From Candidatus Melainabacteria bacterium (GTDB lineage Bacteria; Cyanobacteriota; Vampirovibrionia; Obscuribacterales; Obscuribacteraceae), in the NCBI GenBank assembly GCA_017307165.1, contig JAFKGK010000001.1:248001-312000 (forward strand): a stretch of DNA of 64,000 nt, given 5' to 3'. Every line of letters begins with the position of its first letter. The first letter of the stretch is position 1. The position numbers and the translations under genes were made by a program. Under the pieces are notes generated by a model that had not been told where the DNA came from, did not search any database, and was given only the letters and a program-made list of their open reading frames with translations. Shown here piece by piece: positions 51,183-62,230 of this stretch.

Positions 51183-52913
51183 TTAGAGGTCCTTGTTTTT
51201 GAGACCCTTCTTGGCTTTTTTGAGCAGTTCTTTGGCTTGACTCGATTGAGGAGTCTTGCTCGGGATCAACTTGAGCGTGTCAATAGCCTCTTGGTATTTT
51301 TTGTCTTTCATGTAGATTTTGCTGAGAGACAAGACCGTGACATAGTATTTTTCGCTTAGAGGCGAGGTCAATTTGCCTTGCGCCTTCATAGCCTTCATGA
51401 CACTGACGGCTTGAGCGAGTTTGCCTGCTTTGATCAGGCTTTCGGGATCGTCTTTGGCAGCGTCCTTGTCGCCGGCATCGGCGGCCTTGTTGTCCATGTG
51501 GAGCATCGAAGCCATTTTGCCGTAGTTCATTGCAAAGGCTACAGCTGCTCCTAGCAATAAAACTGTGACTACTACAGGCAAGATGCGAATGGAGCCGAGC
51601 AATGCCTTGGCGGCGCCCCCTCCTCCGCGACCAGCCGCAAAGCTGCTGTGGTTGAGGCTCTGATGCTGCGCCTGATAGTCGGATTGTCTTTGAGCTTCTC
51701 TAAAGGCTGCGACCTGATCTGCATAGTTGCTTGCAGGCTGTGGCTCACGATTGTGAATATCGTCGAAGGCTTGAGCCGCCATATCTTTTGCAATTGCCTT
51801 TGGTGGCAAAATATCGCGGGTTTCTCGCTGTGCCTTTTGAAACTGTTCGTCTTGACCGGCCTGAACGGCCTGTGCCAGAGGTCCGGGCGCAACATCGCGA
51901 GGGTCTTGCCTGATAGCCTGAGTCTGAGTCGAGGTGAGGCTGGCGAGCAGATCCTGACTGGGCTCTTTCATGCAATCTTCGAGAGCCTTGGAGAGGTCCT
52001 CCATTGTTTGAAAACGATCATTAGGATTTTTGAGAAGGGTGCGAGCGACGATTGAGACTAGCTCGTCTGGGAAGACCAGGTCCGGCCTGATCTCATTGAT
52101 AGGAGGAGCTGGATCGCTAAGATGCATGGCCATGACTCTGACGAGTTCTTCGTGATGAAATGGTACTTCGCCGGTGAGAGTCTCATAAAATACGATGCCG
52201 AGCGAATAAATATCGCTGCGATGATCGACCTTGGAAGATGTGCACTGCTCAGGGCTCATATAAGTCGGTGAGCCGCAGACTGTGCCGGTCCTGGTGATCT
52301 TGGCCTGATCCGATTCGTCTTGCACAAGGCGAGCAATGCCAAAGTCGACGACTATGGGAAAGTTTTTTTGGCCGCCGCGTTCGACCAAGACAATATTTTC
52401 GGGTTTGATATCTCTGTGGACAACCCCTTGCCTGTGGGCTTCGGCGAGAGCCTGACAGACCTGGATAAAGATCGGTACGGCTTCGGTTGCTGGGATATGG
52501 TTGACCTCGGCGATCACATCGGATAGAGGTGTGCCGTTGAGCAAGTCCATTGCAATGTAGGGGCGGCCTCCCCCCTGTGGAATGACGCCAAAATCATAGA
52601 TGGTGATGATGTTGGGATGATTTAGCCGCGACGAAGCCTTGGCTTCCTGCTTAAATCTCTTGATAAATTCGTCGTCGGAGACCAGATAGTCATGCAATAC
52701 CTTGACGGCAACTTCGCGACCGATAAGCTCTTGCACCGCCCTGTAAACGGTACCGGCAGATCCCTGCCCAATCACCGATTGGATTTTGTAGCGGCCTTCG
52801 ATCACCATGCCCAAGAGTGGGTCATCGCCGACGGTGACCATCGATGATCCATCACGGGGGCAGATATCTTGGTCGCCTGCAGTCTGAAAATTGCAGATCA
52901 GGCAGAGTTTCAT
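51183..52913 (-). CDS. Ser/Thr protein kinase with N-terminal zinc-ribbon-like motif and C-terminal membrane anchor
   Basis: 576 residues. The first ~25 residues (CLICNFQTAGDQDICPRDG; Cys4, Cys7, Cys18) resemble a zinc ribbon with one ligand changed to Asp. The kinase domain (about 41-315) is complete: GQGSAGTVY loop, Lys71, HRDIKPEN (166-173), DFG (190-192), SPTYMSPEQ. A Gln/Ala-rich linker (330-430) leads to one membrane segment (443-463) and a C-terminal ~110-residue part with a TPR-like end (YQEAIDTLKLIPSKTPQ), probably outside the cytoplasm. It is convergent with accA (24-base gap). Confidence 0.87.
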   Translation of the reverse strand: MKLCLICNFQTAGDQDICPRDGSSMVTVGDDPLLGMVIEGRYKIQSVIGQGSAGTVYRAVQELIGREVAVKVLHDYLVSDDEFIKRFKQEAKASSRLNHPNIITIYDFGVIPQGGGRPYIAMDLLNGTPLSDVIAEVNHIPATEAVPIFIQVCQALAEAHRQGVVHRDIKPENIVLVERGGQKNFPIVVDFGIARLVQDESDQAKITRTGTVCGSPTYMSPEQCTSSKVDHRSDIYSLGIVFYETLTGEVPFHHEELVRVMAMHLSDPAPPINEIRPDLVFPDELVSIVARTLLKNPNDRFQTMEDLSKALEDCMKEPSQDLLASLTSTQTQAIRQDPRDVAPGPLAQAVQAGQDEQFQKAQRETRDILPPKAIAKDMAAQAFDDIHNREPQPASNYADQVAAFREAQRQSDYQAQHQSLNHSSFAAGRGGGGAAKALLGSIRILPVVVTVLLLGAAVAFAMNYGKMASMLHMDNKAADAGDKDAAKDDPESLIKAGKLAQAVSVMKAMKAQGKLTSPLSEKYYVTVLSLSKIYMKDKKYQEAIDTLKLIPSKTPQSSQAKELLKKAKKGLKNKDL

Positions 52914-53054
52914 AGGAAAATTAGCTTACGCCAGAGCTTTCTAGTAAGGGATATGTGTTTGCGGACGAGAGGACAATAAAAGACCGATTGAACTTATCTT
53001 ATCTTTTAATTACCACGGCAGAAGACTGCCAAACCAATTTAAAGATTATAAAAG

Positions 53055-53076
53055 CTGCTTTTGGCTAGCCAAGCAG
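53055..53076. promoter_or_regulatory. Dyad upstream of MFS transporter
   Basis: CTGCTT (53055-53060) and AAGCAG (53071-53076) flank a centre that itself contains the palindrome TTGGCTAGCCAA (53061-53072). It lies 37 bases before the GTG start of the transporter gene and could be a repressor site. Confidence 0.4.
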
Positions 53077-53113
53077 GCAAAATTTAAGAGGCGTTTTTTG
53101 ATTTGGAGGCGAT

Positions 53114-54322
53114 GTGAGCGAGAAGAAGGTTAAAGTTGAAGGCAAGCGACAGCTCTTTCTAATCTTTTTGACCGTCTTTATCGATTTGCTCGGGTTTGGG
53201 TTGATAATCCCAATTCTTCCGAGTTTCGCTCAAGAATTTCATGCATCCGAAGAAATGGTGGGCTGGGTGATTGCTAGCTATTCGGCGATGCAATTTCTTT
53301 TTACACCTTTCTGGGGCCGGCTTTCCGATCGCATTGGTCGCCGCCCGGTCTTGCTCGTCTCGCTCTTCGCTTCTTTTATCGGCTACATGCTCTGGGGCTT
53401 TTCGACATCTTTGACGATGCTCTTTATCGCCAGAATGATCGCTGGTTTTGGCAATGCCAATATTGCAGTCGCACAAGCCTATATCACCGATATCACTACC
53501 GAAGAAAACCGCGCTCGTGGCATGGGACTTGTAGGAGCAGCATTTGGCCTAGGTTTTGTGCTTGGACCTGCCATCGGCGGGGCTGTCTATCTTTATTCGC
53601 ACGACCTGCACCTTGCAGGTTTTGTCGCCGCGGCCTTTAGTTTGATCGATTTGATCTTGACCTTTTTTATGTTGCCGGAACCCCTGGAGCGGGGCACTTT
53701 TGGCAAAGATAGATATGGCGCTGGACTGGGTTTTTATCTCAATGCACTTACCAATCCAAAACTGCGCGTCAGTTACTTGATATTTTTTCTTTCTACCTTT
53801 GCCTTCGCCAACATGGAGGCGACCCTTATGCTGCTTACACCCAAGCTGTTTCACTGGGGTCCGAAAGAAAACACCATGTTGTTCCTCTACATTGGATTTT
53901 TGATAGTGCTTGTGCAGGGTGGCATGATCAGGCAGTTGACCAAAAAATATTCAGAAAGAGATCTGATCACCATAGGATCTTTGATGATTGCCGTCGGGCT
54001 GGTGCTTACCCCTCTGACCGCTCAATTGTGGGTACTTTTGATCGCGCTTGGATTATTGTCCTTTGGTTCGGGCATCAACAATCCATGCAACCAGAGTCTG
54101 CTATCTAAATTGGCTCCGGATGAAACTGCCGGTGGTGTCCTCGGTCTCGGTCAATCATTGGCTACTCTCGGTCGTATCCTCGGCCCAATCATTGGTTGCA
54201 CGCTCTTTAATCGAGTGGGTATGGTCGCACCCTATCTGGTGGGAGCGGCTGTCATGGTCCTGGTCATCGCTTTGTCGATGGCTTTGCCGAGGCTCAAACC
54301 TGGAACTTCCATGGCTCACTAG
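53114..54322 (+). CDS. MFS transporter (TetA/DHA1-like drug exporter type)
   Basis: 402 residues, twelve predicted membrane segments. The loop 2-3 motif is GRLSDRIGRRPVLL, and motif C-like GLGFVLGPAIGG in TM5 is typical of antiporters. It likely exports a small organic compound for proton. The start is GTG, with GGAGG upstream at a good distance. No regulator gene is adjacent; a dyad symmetric site lies in the leader. Confidence 0.88.
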   Translation: MSEKKVKVEGKRQLFLIFLTVFIDLLGFGLIIPILPSFAQEFHASEEMVGWVIASYSAMQFLFTPFWGRLSDRIGRRPVLLVSLFASFIGYMLWGFSTSLTMLFIARMIAGFGNANIAVAQAYITDITTEENRARGMGLVGAAFGLGFVLGPAIGGAVYLYSHDLHLAGFVAAAFSLIDLILTFFMLPEPLERGTFGKDRYGAGLGFYLNALTNPKLRVSYLIFFLSTFAFANMEATLMLLTPKLFHWGPKENTMLFLYIGFLIVLVQGGMIRQLTKKYSERDLITIGSLMIAVGLVLTPLTAQLWVLLIALGLLSFGSGINNPCNQSLLSKLAPDETAGGVLGLGQSLATLGRILGPIIGCTLFNRVGMVAPYLVGAAVMVLVIALSMALPRLKPGTSMAH

Positions 54323-54476
54323 AGTCTAAATTTCCGATAATCATGTTATAGTTTTTATAAATAGCTATTCTAAGCATTTCGTCTAGATACCAGATCGCGT
54401 GTCACCTGCGAGTATTTCATCCTCCCAAATAGCGCTGTCATCAGGTTTCTGTCCTTATTTCAATCGGTGTACGCAT

Positions 54477-54692
54477 ATGTCAGTTCAAAAGAAACAAACC
54501 AAGATCAATGGTGCTAAGCGCCAGCATGACAACATCTCCAAGCCACTCGACAATTGTGGTCTTGACGCCAGTCTTCAGTCAGGTGCATCCATCGCTCTAG
54601 GCGATGTCCAAAAGCGTTATAAAGAGGAGATGATGCGCTATCGCATGCAAAACAATCGTTCTGCACACGGGGACGATCTGCAAGCCGCCTGA
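54477..54692 (+). CDS. Small hypothetical protein
   Basis: 71 residues from ATG at 54477 (MSVQKKQTKINGAK). The product is polar and basic with a helical C-terminal half (IALGDVQKRYKEEMMRYRMQ) and no membrane segment. Not recognised. An in-frame GTG at 54399 would add 26 residues. No ribosome-binding site stands out. A terminator follows, which supports a real transcription unit. Confidence 0.4.
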   Translation: MSVQKKQTKINGAKRQHDNISKPLDNCGLDASLQSGASIALGDVQKRYKEEMMRYRMQNNRSAHGDDLQAA

Positions 54693-54716
54693 CCTACAAC
54701 AAAATGCTAATTTTTG

Positions 54717-54757
54717 ACCACGCTTAGCGCCTTTGCCCGCGCAGGCGTGGTTTTATT
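54717..54757 (+). terminator. Terminator after small ORF
   Basis: Arms ACCACGC (54717-54723) and GCGTGGT (54745-54751) enclose a 21-base loop, followed by TTTTATT. A plausible rho-independent terminator for the plus strand. Confidence 0.5.
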
Positions 54758-54837
54758 ATAAGCATCAGGCCTAAGCAAACTAAGCAGATAAGCACCGATA
54801 TTAGTGGCGCGAGCTCATTTTAAAGGGGCGGCATATT

Positions 54838-56340
54838 GTGACAGTCCAATCTCTCTACAGTCCTGAAGGTCGTGCTAATCAAGCCGGACGCAAGAGCATA
54901 CCCGACTGTGTGGATCAGATCAGGCGCTTTTGGTTGACTCCCGAAGTAGAAGAAATGCTGCGAGATCACGCCATCAAGGTGTATATCGCTCATGTACGAA
55001 TGCTTGGCAAATGCGGCATCTTGCCTGAGGCGACAGCACAGTTGCTGGAGCAAAATCTCGTGCGGGTGATGAGCGAATGTCAGGACAAGCTCTGTCTTTT
55101 GACCCCACAAGATGCTGACATCCATCAGTCGATCATGCGTGCGATGCGTGATGCAGTAGGGGAGACTGCGCAAGCCCTGGAGATTGCCAGGTCCGAGAAC
55201 GACCATAATGTGACTAATCTAAGATTGTTCCTGAGAGAAGCATGCATCGATCTGTTTGGTACCTTATTGCAGTTGCGGCATGCAATACTCGAATTGGCAG
55301 CACGAGATATCGATGCTCCGATGCCTGGTTACACGCATATGCAGCCCGCGACGCCGATTTTGCTCTCGCATTTTTGGCTGGCCAACGAGGGGCGCTTTGC
55401 GCGTGACCTGGACAGGCTTATCGATTTATTCAAACGTCTCAATCTTTCCCCTATGGGCGCTTGTGCCCTTTCGGGCACGCCTCAGCCTATCGATCGCGAC
55501 TTTGTCGCACAACAGTTATCTTTTGATGGAGTCATCGAAAACAGTCTCGATGCTGTATCCGATCGAGACTTTGTCGTCGAGTTTGGCAGCTTTGCTGCTC
55601 TTGTAGGAGTACATATCTCACAGTTGGCATCAGAATTGCTTTTGTGGACCACGCAGGAGTTTTCCTTTGTCAGGTTGCCCAAAGAATTGACTTACAAAAG
55701 TCAAAACATGCCCCACAAGCGCAATCCCGAGCTGCTGGAGATCATGCGATCAAGAGCGAGTACCTTTTCGGGGCGTTTGAGCGAGTTTCTCGGCGATCTC
55801 AAAGGCCTTCCGGTGTCACTGACCGGCGATCTGCGAGAGCCTTTACCTGGGCTCTTGGACGTTGTCCAAAATTTGCGCTTTGTCATCGGTCTCGCGATTC
55901 GTCTTTTGCCTGCATTTAAGTTTGATCTCAATCAGATGAGAGAGCAAGCAACTGCAGACCTCACTAATTCGAGCGCTGCCGTCACCTATCTCATAGATCA
56001 CGGCATGACTAGCGACCTGGCAAGAGAGGTCGTGCAAAATCTAGGGGATTATTGCAAAAAGAGGCACAAGCAATTGATCGATCTGACGCTCTCTGAGTGG
56101 CAGCAGTTTGCGCCGATATTTGGAGATGATATTTATAGCCTCTTAAACATTGAAACTTCTCTCGAGTCTTTTACGTCCTTCGGCGGGACTGCCACAGAAA
56201 GAGTTATAGAGGCCCACGGTAGGGCTCGTGAGAGATTTGTAGCAGATATGGAGCGTGTGCCTGAACTGGCTAGGGCCTCCATAGATGTGCTAAAGGCCGA
56301 GCTGATTTTGTCTGAGATCGAGAAAAGGGAGATATATTGA
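54838..56340 (+). CDS. Argininosuccinate-lyase-like protein (fumarase/aspartase superfamily), divergent
   Basis: 500 residues, somewhat longer than ArgH (~460). The superfamily fold is clear: ARSENDHNVTNLRLF (117-131, where ArgH has G-R-S-R-N-D), PGYTHMQPATPI (163-174, catalytic His167) and the mobile loop KSQNMPHKRNPE (287-298). The loop's usual G-S-S-x-M-P-x-K is changed to K-S-Q-N-M-P; the catalytic Ser288 position is kept. The R-to-E change in the first block should alter substrate binding. So it is a lyase that makes fumarate or a related product, but perhaps not ArgH. Its TGA shares a base with the next ATG, tying it to a nucleotidyltransferase gene. The start is GTG with AAAGGGG upstream. 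Confidence 0.75.
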   Translation: MTVQSLYSPEGRANQAGRKSIPDCVDQIRRFWLTPEVEEMLRDHAIKVYIAHVRMLGKCGILPEATAQLLEQNLVRVMSECQDKLCLLTPQDADIHQSIMRAMRDAVGETAQALEIARSENDHNVTNLRLFLREACIDLFGTLLQLRHAILELAARDIDAPMPGYTHMQPATPILLSHFWLANEGRFARDLDRLIDLFKRLNLSPMGACALSGTPQPIDRDFVAQQLSFDGVIENSLDAVSDRDFVVEFGSFAALVGVHISQLASELLLWTTQEFSFVRLPKELTYKSQNMPHKRNPELLEIMRSRASTFSGRLSEFLGDLKGLPVSLTGDLREPLPGLLDVVQNLRFVIGLAIRLLPAFKFDLNQMREQATADLTNSSAAVTYLIDHGMTSDLAREVVQNLGDYCKKRHKQLIDLTLSEWQQFAPIFGDDIYSLLNIETSLESFTSFGGTATERVIEAHGRARERFVADMERVPELARASIDVLKAELILSEIEKREIY

Positions 56341-57413
56341 TGAGAGCAATGGTATTAGCAGCAGGTGTCGGGTCTCGCCTCGATCCTCTGACGAGTTTGC
56401 TGCCCAAACCGATCGTGCCCGTCGCCAATATACCTGTTATGGGACATATACTTGGGCTTCTGGCACGCAATGGTTTTACCGATGCCGTCGCCAATCTCCA
56501 CTATCTGCCCGAAAAGCTAGAAGAATATTTTAACGGCAATAAGGCTAATAGCTATGGTGTCAATGTTGAGTTGAGACGCGAATTAGAACTCTCTGGCGAC
56601 GCTGGTGGTGTCCGTTATTGTCGCGATTTTCTCGAAGGCGATACCTTTGTTGTGCTCATGGGTGATCTTTTGAGCGATGTGGATCTAAAGGAAATCATAG
56701 CCGCCCACAAAGCAAAAAGAGCAATAGCCACCATTGCTTTAAAGAAGGTCGAAGACGTCACTCAGTTTGGCGTAGCTGTTCTGGACGAGCAGGGGTTCAT
56801 CAAGGGCTTTCAAGAAAAACCCAGTCCCCAAGAAGCAAAGTCTGACCTCGCCTCGACCGGTATCTATGTTTTAGAGCCCGAGGTCTTTAAGCACATGCCT
56901 GAGACCGGTACATACTTTTTTGGGCGTCAGTTGTTCCCTCACCTTATCAAACTAGGCCTACCGGTGCTTGGTCATCAGGTCGGCTGTTATTGGTCGGATG
57001 TCGGTACTCTAGAACAATACTGCAACGCAAATTTTGACGTGTTGACTGGTGTACTCGAATGCGATATGCCAGACTACGTTTTGACCCAAGATGCTCAAGG
57101 CCGCAGACTTTACATGGGCGAAGATGCCAAAGTCAGCCCAACAGCGCGGATCGAAGGCAATGCCATCATCGGTCACAATACCACCGTGGGCGATGGCGCC
57201 GTCTTGGCCGGCAATGTGGTGATTGGTCGCAATAGCCAGATTGGCGACAATGCAACTTTGATAAATACCATTGTCTGGAAAAATAGCGTTGTCGAAAATG
57301 GCGCCACTTTATGCGGTGCTATCCAGGCTGAGGACACTCTGACTCAAGTGCCCAATATCTGCGATGAAAGCTTGCTGGCCGCCTATCTGCCTTCGCGCAA
57401 CCTGCTGGTTTAA
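56340..57413 (+). CDS. NDP-sugar pyrophosphorylase-like nucleotidyltransferase
   Basis: 357 residues. N-terminal Rossmann-like nucleotidyltransferase with the signature VLAAGVGSRLDPLT (residues 5-18), LPKPIVPVANIPVM and VLMGDLLSDVDL (metal-binding Asp). C-terminal left-handed beta-helix of hexapeptide repeats (about 262-330, IGHNTTVGDGAVLAGNVVIG). It resembles mannose-1-phosphate guanylyltransferase or glucose-1-phosphate nucleotidyltransferase; the sugar is not decided. Translation is coupled to the upstream lyase gene (TGATG). Confidence 0.85.
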   Translation: MRAMVLAAGVGSRLDPLTSLLPKPIVPVANIPVMGHILGLLARNGFTDAVANLHYLPEKLEEYFNGNKANSYGVNVELRRELELSGDAGGVRYCRDFLEGDTFVVLMGDLLSDVDLKEIIAAHKAKRAIATIALKKVEDVTQFGVAVLDEQGFIKGFQEKPSPQEAKSDLASTGIYVLEPEVFKHMPETGTYFFGRQLFPHLIKLGLPVLGHQVGCYWSDVGTLEQYCNANFDVLTGVLECDMPDYVLTQDAQGRRLYMGEDAKVSPTARIEGNAIIGHNTTVGDGAVLAGNVVIGRNSQIGDNATLINTIVWKNSVVENGATLCGAIQAEDTLTQVPNICDESLLAAYLPSRNLLV

Positions 57414-57429
57414 AAAATTGTGGTAAAAA

Positions 57430-57462
57430 AAAGAGAGACTGCCAAACAGCAGTCTCTTTTTT
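57430..57462. terminator. Bidirectional terminator
   Basis: Perfect 9-bp stem (57434-57442 with 57449-57457) with loop CAAACA, extended by A and T runs on both sides. It serves the plus-strand nucleotidyltransferase gene and the minus-strand small gene at 57482. Confidence 0.85.
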
Positions 57463-57481
57463 GCTTGCGTAATTAGCTTGG

Positions 57482-57748
57482 CTAGACTACTGCTATCTGG
57501 GAGCGGTCTTTTTCTAGGCCGTCTTGATTGCCTCTTTGAGCGGCTTTCCATATTTCCATCCATAACCAGTAATGAAATGGATTGAGTTTTTCGATGTCGT
57601 TGCCTTCTACAGGTTCGAGCAGAGCGAGCCATGACTGAGAATTGGGAAATTTCTTTGCAAGGCTGTAGCAATCTGCCATCCAGAGAACCTGGTCAGTGGT
57701 TTGTTCTGTGACCATGATTTTTCCAATCTCCATAATGGGTTTACTCAC
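57482..57748 (-). CDS. Small hypothetical protein
   Basis: 88 residues from a GTG; an ATG five codons later (MEIGKIMV) is also possible. The protein is acidic, soluble, with many Trp (LVLWMADCYSLAKKF-like helix and YWLWMEIWKAAQRG). Not recognised. It ends at a shared terminator and lies 84 bases after the HIT gene. Confidence 0.5.
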   Translation of the reverse strand: MSKPIMEIGKIMVTEQTTDQVLWMADCYSLAKKFPNSQSWLALLEPVEGNDIEKLNPFHYWLWMEIWKAAQRGNQDGLEKDRSQIAVV

Positions 57749-57832
57749 CGTATCTGCTTACGTATTTGTTTATTACCCATTTGGCTTGATTGCCAAACCG
57801 CCTGCACATGTTGCTAAACAACAAAATCGGCT

Positions 57833-58183
57833 CTAGCCCGGCGGCCACTGCATCTGGCGCCCACCTAGGATGTGTATATGCACATGGCCTACTGATTGCC
57901 CGCCATCAGCTCCGGTGTTGACCACGACTCTAAACCCATTGCCAAGCCCTTTTTTGTGGGCGATCTGGGCTGCTTTTACAAACAAGTGCCCCATCAGCAT
58001 TTGATCATCGACCTTGGCGATGTCGTCAAAATGGCGTCGCGGTATGACCAGGGTGTGTATGGGCGCCTTGGGATCGATGTCATCGATGGCAAAATAGTTC
58101 TCGTCGCTATCAACATATGGTACTTGCATGCGACCGTCGGCCATTTTGCAAAACAAGCAATCCAGAGACTTATCTTCTGGCAT
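57833..58183 (-). CDS. HIT family nucleotide hydrolase (HINT-like)
   Basis: 116 residues. The histidine triad is HVHIHIL near the C-terminus, with NTGADGGQSVGH before it. The N-terminal CLFCKMADG Cys pair and a later His are probably zinc ligands, as in HINT proteins. It hydrolyses nucleoside phosphoramidates or similar. AGGAG precedes the ATG. Confidence 0.93.
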   Translation of the reverse strand: MPEDKSLDCLFCKMADGRMQVPYVDSDENYFAIDDIDPKAPIHTLVIPRRHFDDIAKVDDQMLMGHLFVKAAQIAHKKGLGNGFRVVVNTGADGGQSVGHVHIHILGGRQMQWPPG

Positions 58184-58319
58184 TAGTTTGACTCCTATAT
58201 AGACTTTAAAATTTAGCTCTAATTTCTAACAGTAGCGGCTAAGTTTGATCGGGGCGTGGCAGATTACTTTAGAATCTCGTTTATTCTATTGTCTCTAACT
58301 ATGGACTCAGGGAGCTCTA

Positions 58320-60005
58320 ATGACCAGCGATCAGAATATCTTGCCAAGGTTTTTGCAACTGCAAAAGTCCTTGATATCCAATCTTAGATTGAAGGACGTT
58401 CTTGATCAGTCACTTATTTTGCTGACAGAGATGTCTGCTGGGGCCAAGGTCGCGATATATTTTGCCGACCATCAAAGCAACCTGTTCAGGTTGATGGCGG
58501 CCAAGGGATATTCCGAAGGCACGCTTAACGACGCCAAGCTAATTCCATATAGCACCGAGAGCCTGCTCAAGTATCTCTACCAAAAAAAGATAGTGATCAC
58601 TGCCACAGATCATAAGCAGGCTCCAGCTCTGTCAAGCACGATCATGCAAAAAGAAGGCTCCCAAGGCCAGATTGCCATACCTCTGGTATCTGCCGGCAAT
58701 ATGATCGGTGCCTGCCTGATGGATGTCAACAATGCCAATGTCCTGTCTTTTGCAGAGTTTTTGAGAGAAATGGCCGATGTTTGTGCGGTGGCTATTTCCA
58801 ATGCTGTCGCTTACGGTCGTAGCGAATATGAGAGAGAAAGGCTCAATATGCTTTACAAGAGCACTTGTGCGCTCAATCAAAGCTCGCTAGAGATCAATCA
58901 GGTCTTGCAGATCGCGGCTGATACTGCTCTTGTTTTAGGCAATACGCCTAGTTGCGCCGTCCTCTTGCTAGAGCCAGATGCTGACGAGTTTCAGTTGGCA
59001 GCCTTCAAAGGATTGGATGGCGAGAGCCTCAAAGAATTTAACATGTCCGCGCGCAAATCGATTGCTGGCAGCTGTCTAAGGTCCGGCATGACCGAGACCT
59101 ATGGCGATGGCTCGCGTGAACCTTTCGGTATGCCGAGAGCCATGGGGGGCCGTATCTTTGCCTCCTGCGTTGCTTTTCCGCTTATTTGGCAAGATCGCAA
59201 AATTGGCGTGCTCGAGGTATTTTCTACCGAAGAAAAATCCTTTCAAAAAGAAAATATCGAGCTTTTGGAGTCTCTAGCTTCTCAGGTGGCGGCTTCGCTC
59301 AATACTGCTCTAGCTCATGAGACCGTGGCTTCTCAGACGATCAACGATGCGCATACTGGCCTTGCTAATCGCGTTTATTTTCAGCACGCGCTTTCCAAGG
59401 AGGTCGATCGCTGTCTGAGGCACAGTCACGATCTTTCTATCCTCATGGTTGATATCGATCATCTAAGCCAGATCAACGAAATGCTAGGCCAAGCCCGAGG
59501 AGATGAGGCGATCAAGCATGTCGCAGCCATCATCAAAGAGACATTGCGCGAAATTGATATACCGGCTCGATATGGCGGCGAGGAGTTTGCTGTGCTTTTG
59601 CCTGAGACAAATCGCAACAATGCTTATGAGGTAGCGCAGAGACTGAGAGAAAAGATCAAAGCCAAACCAGCTCCTGGAATAGGCTTGATCACTGTCTCTA
59701 TTGGTATCGCTGCCTGCCCTGCCAATCACGACACGGCAGACAAGACCCTCGAAGAAGCTGAAAAGGCGCTCAATATAGCCAAATATAAGGGACGTGACCG
59801 GGTAGTCTCGGCTGACCCCGAAAAATTTACCGATCCGGACTCGATCAGTTGGGATCGCTTAGCTGCCGATGCCCGACTGGCAGTTATCGCCGAGCGCCAG
59901 AACCGCATGCAGAGCCGTCTTACTGCTGCTCCAGAGTATGCTACTTGGATGGCTAAACCAGCCACCCTGACAGCCAAGAAAAAATCTGCACCCGTAGACT
60001 TTTAA
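58320..60005 (+). CDS. Diguanylate cyclase with two GAF domains
   Basis: 561 residues. GAF 1 (about 20-165) and GAF 2 (about 185-335) are followed by GGDEF (about 345-500). The active site is RYGGEEFAVLLPE (GGEEF, functional), with VDIDHLSQINEMLG and VSIGIAACP. An I-site R-x-x-D before the GGEEF is not obvious. The last 60 residues are a basic tail. No membrane segment, so it is a cytoplasmic sensor that makes cyclic di-GMP when the GAF domains bind a ligand. A GGGAG site precedes the ATG. Confidence 0.9.
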   Translation: MTSDQNILPRFLQLQKSLISNLRLKDVLDQSLILLTEMSAGAKVAIYFADHQSNLFRLMAAKGYSEGTLNDAKLIPYSTESLLKYLYQKKIVITATDHKQAPALSSTIMQKEGSQGQIAIPLVSAGNMIGACLMDVNNANVLSFAEFLREMADVCAVAISNAVAYGRSEYERERLNMLYKSTCALNQSSLEINQVLQIAADTALVLGNTPSCAVLLLEPDADEFQLAAFKGLDGESLKEFNMSARKSIAGSCLRSGMTETYGDGSREPFGMPRAMGGRIFASCVAFPLIWQDRKIGVLEVFSTEEKSFQKENIELLESLASQVAASLNTALAHETVASQTINDAHTGLANRVYFQHALSKEVDRCLRHSHDLSILMVDIDHLSQINEMLGQARGDEAIKHVAAIIKETLREIDIPARYGGEEFAVLLPETNRNNAYEVAQRLREKIKAKPAPGIGLITVSIGIAACPANHDTADKTLEEAEKALNIAKYKGRDRVVSADPEKFTDPDSISWDRLAADARLAVIAERQNRMQSRLTAAPEYATWMAKPATLTAKKKSAPVDF

Positions 60006-60192
60006 TTTCTCTCTCTCAAAACCTTAAGAAAATTAGCAAGACCCAGGATGCAAGACCGATTGGTCTATACACTTTTACTTGTCAGAGCCGGATATACAGG
60101 CGCTCGCCAAATGAGCTGCGTTAGGTGGATCCTGCGACTCTGACTTTATAGACCTAAATACTAATTGCATTAAGCAATAGGAGGATTGAGCA

Positions 60193-60504
60193 TTGGCTAC
60201 TGCATCTGCAAACAAACTTCAATTGAAACCTTTGGCTGATCGTGTTGTTCTCAAGAAAGTTGACGCCGAAGAAAAAACCGCAGGTGGCATCGTTCTTCCC
60301 GATACTGCTAAAGAAAAGCCGCAACAAGGCGAAGTACTCGCAGTCGGTCCTGGTCGCGTCGATGAAAAGGGCAACCGTGCCGCCCTCGAAGTCAAAGTAG
60401 GCGACAAGGTGCTTTTCGCTAAGTATTCCGGTACCGAGATCAAGATCGATGGCGTCGAATACCTGATCATCGAAGAAAAGCATATTCTCGCTGTAGTTGG
60501 CTAA
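60193..60504 (+). CDS. groES: Co-chaperonin GroES
   Basis: 103 residues, starting at TTG with a strong AGGAGG upstream. Lid of the GroEL chamber: [20 protein letters not shown], mobile loop [18 protein letters not shown], and the C-terminal [12 protein letters not shown] looked for a CIRCE element in the 187-base upstream gap and found none. Confidence 0.97.
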   Translation: MATASANKLQLKPLADRVVLKKVDAEEKTAGGIVLPDTAKEKPQQGEVLAVGPGRVDEKGNRAALEVKVGDKVLFAKYSGTEIKIDGVEYLIIEEKHILAVVG

Positions 60505-60509
60505 TTTAA

Positions 60510-62186
<1,677 letters not shown>

Positions 62187-62230
62187 GACTGACCACAGTT
62201 TTAGGACTTGACCCGGCTTAAAGCCTGGAA

